Shown piece after piece: positions 26,458 through 34,550 of a stretch of DNA of 64,000 nt. The notes beneath the pieces were generated by a model. It did not search any database. It was not told the DNA's origin and saw only the letters and a program-made list of their open reading frames with translations. The stretch covers positions 1 to 64,000 of the forward strand of contig CALVHS010000019.1 in NCBI GenBank assembly GCA_944328665.1, written 5' to 3'. The DNA comes from an uncultured Clostridia bacterium (GTDB lineage Bacteria > Bacillota > Clostridia > Christensenellales > Borkfalkiaceae). Made by a program: the position numbers and the translations under genes. Position 1 is the first letter of the stretch. Each line of letters begins with the position of its first letter.

Positions 26458-29400
26458 TTATGCCTGCTCTTCCTCTTCGGCGGGGACTTCCGTCACAACG
26501 GCAGCCCCGTCCTCGATAAGGATCGTATAAACGTCACCGGTGATCAACGTAACGGTATACGTTTTCGTCTGTTCGTCGTATGTGCTCTCCGTGACCGCGT
26601 ACGCGTAAGAACCGCGGACAAAAAGTTTGACCGTATTGCTTTCGACGGCGATGTCGACATATCCTCCGTCTTCGGTATAATAGGTCGCGGCGCTTTCCGC
26701 TGCGAGGGTGGCGCTTGCATAAACGGGGATGATCGCATCATCCTCCTCACCGACTTGCTCGCCGGTATCTTCGACGAGGACGATCTTATAATAGGTGGAA
26801 GAAAGGATCTTGCCTTCCTCCTCCGACCCTTCCGGCATCTCTTCGCGCGTCCTGGTGACAAAATATACGTCTTCGCCGATATAGCCCTTCCAATCGGCTT
26901 CGATCGGCGTGCCGTCCTTCGACAGCTGCACATCGAAAAGTGAACCCGCCGCAAAAGCTTCGGATCCGACGACGCGTCCCACCGTGACCGTGATCCCCGT
27001 CTCCGCGTCAACGAAATCTTGATACCTTACCAACGCATACAACTGGAATCCGTACGTCCCGACATAGTTGTTATACGCCGCGACAAACAGAAGTTCATAC
27101 TCATATCCGTCCGCACCGGTAAAGGAAGCGCTGTATGCATTGTCGCCCAAACTTTCATAGCGCACCTTTTCCATTTCAAACGGCTCGCCGTTTGCATCAC
27201 AAACGCCCGTCGTTTCGCCCAGCCAAAAGTTCAAGTAGGGATCGCCCGCGACGCCTGCCTCGTCATAATCCGTCATGAGGGAGATCTCGCCCATGCTGTT
27301 TTCAAAGACGTTCGCCGTGGCAGAACCGTAGAAGAGATAGACGAGATAATAAAGGGTCAGATACTGATTGGCGGGAAGCTCGCTGATCAGCCGCATGCCC
27401 GTAATGGTATAGGTCCCTGCCCCCGCGGCGCTGCCGCGGTAATCGACCGAAATATCAAACCTGTAATAGGACAAGCCGCCCATCGTCGGAAGCCTGAGAT
27501 ACATCTCGTATCCGTCCTCCGTCTGTTCGCGGACGATCGTACAATTATTGTAAGGATCTCCTCCTACATATACCGTACCGGCGACCGCGAATTCAGATCC
27601 GCCCGAAGGCGTGAAATACAGCGTGGCGAGCGCCTCTTTGATCTCCGTGCCGTCGTCTTCGACTTCTACGAGCACGGGATACTGCCCTTCCGTCCCTTCC
27701 GCCCTTTCAAACGTGAGGCGGAATCCGTCGTTTGCGTAATACGTTTTGCCTTCATATTCGATAGATTCGCTGAACGAGGGAAAACTTGTGCTGTCCTCGA
27801 CGAACCCGTATTCGTTGGCATCTTCGGAAGAGGGATCTTGCAAATAGATGATCACTTTTCCGTCCACGACATTGTAGTAATACCGCGTTTCTCCGTTAAA
27901 CACCGCGAATCCGTACGAAGTAAAGAGCAGCGACTCAAGATCGGACGTATAATATGCATGTTCGCTGGGGATATCCACGGGGGACATCGTCCCGTCCGCA
28001 TTGTCATACGTATAAAGAGAAGCGTCCGTGCCTGCCGCATTGGCATAATAAAGCAGATCGTCCGTGATCACCGTATAGGTGCCCGACTCCGCCTTGCCCG
28101 TCCCGTCGTATCTGGTAACGTTGCCGTAACCGTCCAGCATAAGGACAGACCAGTCATCCCTGTTCACATAGACGCGAACAAATTCGCTGTAATGGATGAC
28201 GAAGACATTGACCGTCTCGGAACCGCCGATGCTATAGACCCGGAGCGAACCGAAGACGGTAAGTTCCGTGCTCGCGTCCTCTTGATAGGTCACGGTCACG
28301 GAGCCGTCATCGTGCACCGTATAAGAACCGCTTTCGTCGATATAGGAGATCTCGTCCTCGACTACCGTAAATACAGCCGCATTGCCGTATCCGTCAAGGC
28401 GGACATACCTGTCGAGGAACATCTGATTGTCCAGGAAAAGGAAATTGCCGTATTCTTCGCCGCGCACCGTAAAGGACGTCAGATCCGTGTCGGTATAGTC
28501 AAAGAAGAAATATCCGGACGACGTATACAGGACAAGGACCTTTTCGGAGATCTCGTCGGACGAGAAGAAATACATCCCGGTATAATTGCTGCCGTCGGGC
28601 GCCGTGTAGCGCGCGCCGAAGCCGAAGCCGTCCAGTTCAAGGATGCCCGCCGTTTCCGAAGCATACGTGCCCCGACCGATCTCTTGGTTGTATTTCGCAA
28701 AATACGTGACATTCGAAGCGGATGCCAACACGAAGTCGAACTGCATGCCGTCCGCCGTAAAAGTATACACGGTCATGCCGAAAGCGGTGGCGCCCGTTTC
28801 CTGGAACGTACCGATATGCTCCTCTTCCCCGGAGGTATACACGGCGCCGCCCTTGCCGTCAAATTGCATCGTTTCGGCAGCAGACGTCGTCCCGTCCGCA
28901 AGGATGACACGGGCGGTATACGGCGCCGTTTGCAGGAAATAATAGGTGAGCGTTTCGGGATCCGTTTCCACATACAGATATCCCGATACCGTTCCGTTAT
29001 TCGTCACGGCGATCCCGATCACGTTTTCGCTGCCGCTGACCGAGGAATATGCCCCCACATAGCGGTTGCCGCTCTGCTCGAGAACGGCAAACCCGCCCAC
29101 CAAAGTGAGCTTGCCGCCCGCAACGTTCGTGCAGGTATACTGCTGCGCATACTCTTCTTCCGCTGCCGTGCCGTCTTCCGTTTCGATCACCGCGGAATGC
29201 CAGTAGTTGACATAATAAATATTATCGTTGCTCGCCGTGGTGATCGTAACGGCGAAGATGATGCTCTTAATCGCGGTGAGATCCACAAAAGTGGCGGATA
29301 CTTCCGCATCGACGGGTTCACCGACTACCGTAAACAGATACAGTTCGCTTGCCGGATCATATTCATATGTGCCTTGCGAGATGAACAGATATTCCTGCGT

Positions 29401-31491
29401 CTCGACGTTATATCCGTATAAGGACGCCCAACCGTCCTGATGGTCGTTGAGAACGATCAGGGGCGCATAATAGATCGAGCCGTCCGACTGGTACTGATAC
29501 TCGGAATAGCCGATCGGCTTTTCGACATAAGAATCGACCGTGACCTCTTCTTCTCCGGAGCCGATCGTCTCCGACTCTACGATAAAGACACGCTCCTGCC
29601 CTTGCGCGGAAACAACGGATATGACGTCGCCGCCGAAAACGGAGGATCTTTCGATCGAATAATATCCTGTCTCCGTGACCGAGCCGTTCGTGTAGGTGGC
29701 GTTATACAGGCCGTCGAGCACGAGCGTACCGCCGTCCGTCCCCGTATACGTCCTGTCGTACTCCTCCATATAGAGCATGTAGCCCTTCATGCCGTTAAAT
29801 TCAACGATGCGCACGACGCCGGCTTCTATCCCGTAGGTACTGAGCAGCGTGAATTGCGTTCCGTCCTCGTTCATGACGTAACGGTAGGATACGGACGAAT
29901 CGCCGTTGTTCATCACCGCCGTTTCAAAGCCGTTCAATGTGATCCCGAGATATTCTTCCCTGTAATAAACGACCGCGCCGTCCGCAATGGCGAAGCGAAC
30001 GAGCGTCCCGAGGGCAACGTGCTCTTCGTTGCGCACCATGAAAGCGGGGCGGGAAGCGCCGTCCACTTCTGTACTGCCGACGCTGATGACGAGCGTCTGC
30101 CCCGCGAGATCGCCGCTCTCAAACGCGACGTGATAATACCCGTCTTCGTCGATAGAATATTCGCCCTGAGAATTGCTGTTGTATCCGGACTCATCCTGCA
30201 CGGTATACGTGATCCCGTTGTAGCCGTCGAAAACGATGCGCGTATCGTCAACAAGTCCCTGGCCGACTACATACAGCGTCGCGGTATACCCCCTCGACTC
30301 GTTATAATAAGAAAAGGTGCCGTCCTCGTTCAGCCTGCCCTGCGCCATCAGCTCGTTCAACGTATCGTCGATGAAATTGAACTGACGGCTCTGCGCGTCG
30401 TATTCCCCTTTGAAATAGACGTCGCCCCTGCACAGATAGACATCGGCAGCATCTTCTTCAAAGAGGAAAATATAATCGTCGCCGCCGAACATGTCCGTGT
30501 AGCCTTTGTTCCACACGGCGTACAGCGCCATGTTGCGCTCGGGGGTGAACGTATCCGTCTGCGCTTCGGCGCCGCCTTCCTTATTATAAATAAGAGAATC
30601 AATATGATTCAGCTTGTACGCAGGTTCTCCGTCGGCACTGGTCGCCCAGCCGGAAAGGAAATATCCTTCGAACGAATAATCGACGGGAAGCTCCACCTCT
30701 TCGCCGTAATACACTTGCCGCGTATCATCGGCGGCAGAAGACCCGTCCGGATAATTTGCCAAAAAACGGACGGTATACACTTCCCTGTCAAAATAAAGTT
30801 TGAGTACATTGTCCTCAGCGCTCTCCGTGAGCACCAACTGCGAAACTTCGTCGCCGTGCGCAACGCGGCGGAATCCGGTGACCGTCTCTTCGGGAGCGAC
30901 CGTCGTTCCCACATAATCGCTGTCCGAGACCGACCCCGTCTTCTCATATCCGTCGAGCGTCAGCGTTTGCGTCCAAAGTTCGACGGTGTATTCCACCTTA
31001 TATTCGGCGCGCAGCGTGATGCCTTCCTGCGGCATGCGCTCATTCCGCGCAAGTTCTTTGTCTCCGTAGAACCATGCGCCGAAAGTGAACCCGCTCTTGG
31101 AAGGGATGTAATCCTGCATGAAATCATAGATGACTTCGCCGCTCTTCAAATAAAGGGTCGTCCCCGCATCGAGCGATCCGCCGTTCAGTTCAAGGGTGAT
31201 GGCGCCGAGCTGCTCCCATTTGGCATATACCGTCATATCTCCCGTCGGGGTGACCGATGCGACGGCGTCACCGGAAAAGTCCTCGGAAAGGTACCAGCCT
31301 TCAAAGCTGTACCCCTCGCGCTCCGGCGTAGGCAGCACATATTCCTGCCCCGGCTCTACTTCCGCGGCAGAAATGCTCGCTCCTCCGTCTGTATCAAAAG
31401 ATATGGAATACGTCTTTGCGCCGCAGGAGACCGCCAGCGCACTTGTCGCCAAAAGAAACATCAGCGACAAAACCAACAAGAATTTTTTCAT
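26458..31491 (-). CDS. Large repeat lipoprotein (InlB-type N-terminus plus about nine copies of an 80-residue beta repeat)
   Basis: A 1677-residue predicted lipoprotein (lipobox AVSC, Cys about 23). Residues about 24-330 hold several InlB-type beta-grasp units (ISFDTDGGASI, GYSFEGWYLSEDFSG, MTVYAKWEQ). From about 410 to 1200 a motif of the form LDGYGNAxY...G...GxYxV recurs at residues about 418, 505, 590, 690, 795, 874, 951, 1031 and 1118, a period near 80. I do not recognise this repeat. The C-terminal third is acidic and beta-rich and ends EVPAEEEEQA with no membrane helix. It is the first gene of the protease-Opp operon, with a clear promoter and a GAGGAG ribosome site. Probably a surface binding protein. 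Confidence 0.85.
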   Translation of the reverse strand: MKKFLLVLSLMFLLATSALAVSCGAKTYSISFDTDGGASISAAEVEPGQEYVLPTPEREGYSFEGWYLSEDFSGDAVASVTPTGDMTVYAKWEQLGAITLELNGGSLDAGTTLYLKSGEVIYDFMQDYIPSKSGFTFGAWFYGDKELARNERMPQEGITLRAEYKVEYTVELWTQTLTLDGYEKTGSVSDSDYVGTTVAPEETVTGFRRVAHGDEVSQLVLTESAEDNVLKLYFDREVYTVRFLANYPDGSSAADDTRQVYYGEEVELPVDYSFEGYFLSGWATSADGEPAYKLNHIDSLIYNKEGGAEAQTDTFTPERNMALYAVWNKGYTDMFGGDDYIFLFEEDAADVYLCRGDVYFKGEYDAQSRQFNFIDDTLNELMAQGRLNEDGTFSYYNESRGYTATLYVVGQGLVDDTRIVFDGYNGITYTVQDESGYNSNSQGEYSIDEDGYYHVAFESGDLAGQTLVISVGSTEVDGASRPAFMVRNEEHVALGTLVRFAIADGAVVYYREEYLGITLNGFETAVMNNGDSSVSYRYVMNEDGTQFTLLSTYGIEAGVVRIVEFNGMKGYMLYMEEYDRTYTGTDGGTLVLDGLYNATYTNGSVTETGYYSIERSSVFGGDVISVVSAQGQERVFIVESETIGSGEEEVTVDSYVEKPIGYSEYQYQSDGSIYYAPLIVLNDHQDGWASLYGYNVETQEYLFISQGTYEYDPASELYLFTVVGEPVDAEVSATFVDLTAIKSIIFAVTITTASNDNIYYVNYWHSAVIETEDGTAAEEEYAQQYTCTNVAGGKLTLVGGFAVLEQSGNRYVGAYSSVSGSENVIGIAVTNNGTVSGYLYVETDPETLTYYFLQTAPYTARVILADGTTSAAETMQFDGKGGAVYTSGEEEHIGTFQETGATAFGMTVYTFTADGMQFDFVLASASNVTYFAKYNQEIGRGTYASETAGILELDGFGFGARYTAPDGSNYTGMYFFSSDEISEKVLVLYTSSGYFFFDYTDTDLTSFTVRGEEYGNFLFLDNQMFLDRYVRLDGYGNAAVFTVVEDEISYIDESGSYTVHDDGSVTVTYQEDASTELTVFGSLRVYSIGGSETVNVFVIHYSEFVRVYVNRDDWSVLMLDGYGNVTRYDGTGKAESGTYTVITDDLLYYANAAGTDASLYTYDNADGTMSPVDIPSEHAYYTSDLESLLFTSYGFAVFNGETRYYYNVVDGKVIIYLQDPSSEDANEYGFVEDSTSFPSFSESIEYEGKTYYANDGFRLTFERAEGTEGQYPVLVEVEDDGTEIKEALATLYFTPSGGSEFAVAGTVYVGGDPYNNCTIVREQTEDGYEMYLRLPTMGGLSYYRFDISVDYRGSAAGAGTYTITGMRLISELPANQYLTLYYLVYLFYGSATANVFENSMGEISLMTDYDEAGVAGDPYLNFWLGETTGVCDANGEPFEMEKVRYESLGDNAYSASFTGADGYEYELLFVAAYNNYVGTYGFQLYALVRYQDFVDAETGITVTVGRVVGSEAFAAGSLFDVQLSKDGTPIEADWKGYIGEDVYFVTRTREEMPEGSEEEGKILSSTYYKIVLVEDTGEQVGEEDDAIIPVYASATLAAESAATYYTEDGGYVDIAVESNTVKLFVRGSYAYAVTESTYDEQTKTYTVTLITGDVYTILIEDGAAVVTEVPAEEEEQA
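28050..30250 (-). repeat. Tandem ~80-residue LDGYGN-type protein repeats within the 1677-residue lipoprotein
   Basis: Repeat starts can be placed at about 30239, 29724, 29110, 28870, 28640, 28401 and 28140, with two weaker copies between the first three. Spacing in the best part is 77-87 residues. Each copy has a hydrophobic residue, [LF]DG, an aromatic, G, A/T, Y/F, a short acidic segment, then G[TSE]Y. DNA identity between copies is low, so the repeats are old. Confidence 0.7.
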
Positions 31492-31552
31492 ACAAGAATA
31501 CTCCTCAAAATGTATGACACGCTTTATGGCTTATACCAAAAAAACCACAAGT

Positions 31553-31582
31553 ATTATACATTGTTTGTCTGTCTACTGTCAA
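31553..31582 (-). promoter_or_regulatory. Promoter of the surface protease-Opp operon
   Basis: Consensus -35 TTGACA (31582-31577), an 18-base spacer, and consensus -10 TATAAT (31558-31553). The predicted start is near 31546, giving a leader of about 55 bases before the ATG at 31491. No other comparable promoter lies between the genes down to 10035, where gaps are only 2-25 bases or overlaps. Confidence 0.88.
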
Positions 31583-31612
31583 ACAATTTATACGGCAAAC
31601 GCTCTTTCGATC

Positions 31613-31648
31613 GGCAGGCGGAGCAAATTTTTCGATCCCGCGCCTGCC
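31613..31648 (-). terminator. Hairpin after the MoxR operon, no U-tract
   Basis: Perfect 8-bp inverted repeat (GGCAGGCG arms, 31641-31648 with 31613-31620) with a 20-base loop, starting 8 bases after the stop of the 958-residue lipoprotein gene. No run of T follows on the minus strand. It could be a factor-dependent terminator or a 3'-end stabiliser. Read-through into the next operon is possible. Confidence 0.4.
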
Positions 31649-31655
31649 CGCCGTC

Positions 31656-34532
31656 TTACGCCTGCTCCCATACCGCATACAGCGTCGTTCCCGCGGGCAC
31701 CTGCCCGATCTCATCCGCCGCATAGACCGTTCCGCTTGCCCTGTCCTCCCAACCGGCAAAAGTATATCCGCTGCGCACGGGGACGGCGATCGTTCTTTCG
31801 TTGATATACTGCATCGACGTTTGCGTGACCTCGAAGGAGAGGAGGTAGCCTTCCTCCGAAAACACGCATGAGAAAAATACGGGACGGTAAGAAGAATTCC
31901 AATATCCTTCCCTGTTCACGGCGTCATACGCCGCGTCCGTATAGATCGTCGCGGACAGGTCTCCGTAAAACGCGTGTTCGCCGATCGATGTATCGCTTCG
32001 GATGACGACCGATCTGAGGCCGACGCATCCGCGGAATGCCTGTGCGCCCAAACTGCGCAAACTTTCAGGCAGCGCTACGTCCTGCAGCGCCGTGAGATTC
32101 GCAAAAGCATTGTTGCCGATCTCTTCCAGGCCGTTGTTCAGCTCCAGCGAAAGGATCCCCGTACAACCGTAAAAAGCAAAATCACCGATCTTTTTGACCG
32201 AAGCGGGAATAGAAAGAGACGTAAGCGAGGTGCACTCTCCAAAAGCGCGGCTGCCTATTTCGGTGAGGTTTGCCCCCAAGGAGAGGGAAACCGCCCCGCT
32301 GCACCGATAAAACGCGCAATCGCTCACGCGCAGGACTGTATCGGGAAGAGCGATCTCCTCGAGCGACGTGCAATTATAAAACGCATATCTGCCGACTTCT
32401 TCCAATCCTCTGCCGAAGTTTAAAGAAGGAAGGTTGATGCAGTTATAAAAAGCAAAATCGCCGATGCTCGTCAGCCTTGTGCCCGTATAATTCACTTCGC
32501 TCAACTGCGTGCATCCATAAAAAGCCGAACGGCCTATCGAGGAGATGAGCGGAGGCAAGCTGACGCGGAAGATCGCTTCGCAGCCGTAAAAGGTATAATC
32601 TTCCACGGCAGTCGCATTGCTGTTGATATTGACGATGCTCAGATTTTTGCAGCCATAAAACGCACCTTTGCCCATATACCGCGCATTGCTCATCCCGTCT
32701 ACCTGTTCCAGATTGATATGCCCGTAAAAAGCAAAGTCCGCAATGCCCCTCGTCTCGCTGCTCAGCTGTACATAGGAGACCTTGCTCATTTGGCCCGAAT
32801 ATTGGGCGGCTTTTTCCTCCTCGCCGATCGACATATACGCCATATAATACATGGCGGGCTCGTACCCTTCGTAGCCGACCACCCAATCGCCCGCGTAGAT
32901 GACGCCGTATTCATCCGCGTTCGCATACAGCGCCGTCCCATAGAACGCAAGATTGCCGATCTGCCTGACCGACGCCGGTATTATGGAAGAAATGGAATTA
33001 TTGTCCAACGCGGCGCAATCGTAAAACGCATACGGCTCGATGACCTCGAGCGAGTTCCCCAAATAGACGGTGCGCAAAGCGCCGCACCCGATGAACGCAC
33101 CGATGTCAAGCACCCGCAGCGCCGAAGAATCCGTCGCCTCGAAATACCAAAGATTGTCGCAGCTGCTGAACGCAGAGTTGCCGACGATCTCTACAGAATC
33201 GGGCAAAAACACGCGCTCTAATAAAGGACAGGTATAAAACACGGCGCTTGCGATCCCGCGGATATCGCTGCGGAGCGGGACAAACGATTCGTTCCGCAGA
33301 TCTTGCGGGGTGCTCTCGTCCCCGGCGATCACGATCTCGCCAAATTTACTTTCGACCACCTCTACCAGCCAAGAATCCGCATAGACATACGTTTCGCCCG
33401 CTTCCTTCGCCCGGTCATAAATGGCGGTATTGAGAAAGGCAAATTGACCGATGTCCTCTACGCTTTCGGGTATTTGCACCTCCGCCAGCGCAGAGCAGCC
33501 GCAGTAAGCGCTGCCGCCGATACTTTCCAACCCTTCCGGGAAAGCGATCTCCGTAAGGGCGGTGCATTCGTAAAAAGCGGATCCGCCGATCGTTTTCAGC
33601 GCCTGCTTGTCAGAAAACTCCACCTGACCGAGTTTCACGCAGCCGCGAAACGCATCTTCGCCGATCGCGGCGACGCTGTCGCCCACGGAAACGCTTTCCA
33701 GCGAGGAGCAGTTCAAAAATGCCATGCTCCCCACCTCTTCGACCGCGTCCGGGATCTCGAACCCGCGCAGTGCGGAACAGTTCGCAAACGTTCCCGTTCC
33801 TATAGAAACGATATGTTCCGGAACGGTGATGTTCGTCAACGAACGGCAATAGTTGAACAAATTATCCGACAAGATCGTGACCCCGTCGGGAATGACGACG
33901 TTATCGAGCTGATAGCAAGCCTGGAACGCCTCGGCGCCGATCTCCGTGACGGATCCCGGGATCGTGACAGAGGTCAGCTGCGCACAGCCGTAAAAAGCGC
34001 TGTCTCCGATAGACACGACATTGCTGCCGACGATAACGCCCGTCACGCGGCTGCTGCGGAAGGCGGCGTCGCCGATCCTCACGACAGGTTTGCCCCGATA
34101 TGTGTCCCCTACGTCTACATTCCCCGAAGAGGTGCCGTAGCTCGTCAGTTCAAACGCCATCCCGTCGGAAGTTTTTTGGTAAAAACAACCGTTTTCGTAG
34201 TCTCTGTGAAAATAGATGACCTCCGACCAAGGAGAATCCGCATACCCCTGCGAGGCGACCGCTTTGACCCTGATCTCGTAATCGCCTGTCGCCAAACTTA
34301 TCAACGAATAGTTGGCACGCCGCGCCACTTCTTCCGTACTTACCCCCGCGGCGTCTGTGATCGACACGGTATATCCACGGGAATTCTCCACGTCTTCCCA
34401 CGTCATTTTATAGGTATCGTCGATGACGATATTTTCGGGAACGGCGAGCGGCTGCTTCGAGCACGCCGCCGAACAGAGGGATATGCCCAGGATCGCCACG
34501 GCCAAAAATATTGCGGTTACTGTCTTTTTCAT
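31656..34532 (-). CDS. BspA-type leucine-rich-repeat lipoprotein with C-terminal InlB-type unit
   Basis: A 958-residue predicted lipoprotein (lipobox SAAC, Cys about 24). Residues about 30-115 resemble an Fn3 domain (MTWEDVENSRGYTVSI, YEIRVKAVASQG). LRR_5 repeats run from about 128 to 860 in the pattern I..AFYGC..L..V.IP.SV..IG. Two non-repeat islands, around 385-420 and 555-600, interrupt the array. The last 90 residues form an InlB-type unit (RSGYTFAGWEDRASGT, TTLYAVWEQA). It is the final gene of the MoxR operon, 18 bases after the second VWA gene, so it is expected to be made with the MoxR complex and may be its client or ligand-binding part. Confidence 0.88.
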   Translation of the reverse strand: MKKTVTAIFLAVAILGISLCSAACSKQPLAVPENIVIDDTYKMTWEDVENSRGYTVSITDAAGVSTEEVARRANYSLISLATGDYEIRVKAVASQGYADSPWSEVIYFHRDYENGCFYQKTSDGMAFELTSYGTSSGNVDVGDTYRGKPVVRIGDAAFRSSRVTGVIVGSNVVSIGDSAFYGCAQLTSVTIPGSVTEIGAEAFQACYQLDNVVIPDGVTILSDNLFNYCRSLTNITVPEHIVSIGTGTFANCSALRGFEIPDAVEEVGSMAFLNCSSLESVSVGDSVAAIGEDAFRGCVKLGQVEFSDKQALKTIGGSAFYECTALTEIAFPEGLESIGGSAYCGCSALAEVQIPESVEDIGQFAFLNTAIYDRAKEAGETYVYADSWLVEVVESKFGEIVIAGDESTPQDLRNESFVPLRSDIRGIASAVFYTCPLLERVFLPDSVEIVGNSAFSSCDNLWYFEATDSSALRVLDIGAFIGCGALRTVYLGNSLEVIEPYAFYDCAALDNNSISSIIPASVRQIGNLAFYGTALYANADEYGVIYAGDWVVGYEGYEPAMYYMAYMSIGEEEKAAQYSGQMSKVSYVQLSSETRGIADFAFYGHINLEQVDGMSNARYMGKGAFYGCKNLSIVNINSNATAVEDYTFYGCEAIFRVSLPPLISSIGRSAFYGCTQLSEVNYTGTRLTSIGDFAFYNCINLPSLNFGRGLEEVGRYAFYNCTSLEEIALPDTVLRVSDCAFYRCSGAVSLSLGANLTEIGSRAFGECTSLTSLSIPASVKKIGDFAFYGCTGILSLELNNGLEEIGNNAFANLTALQDVALPESLRSLGAQAFRGCVGLRSVVIRSDTSIGEHAFYGDLSATIYTDAAYDAVNREGYWNSSYRPVFFSCVFSEEGYLLSFEVTQTSMQYINERTIAVPVRSGYTFAGWEDRASGTVYAADEIGQVPAGTTLYAVWEQA

Positions 34533-34550
34533 GATATTGCTACCTTGTTT

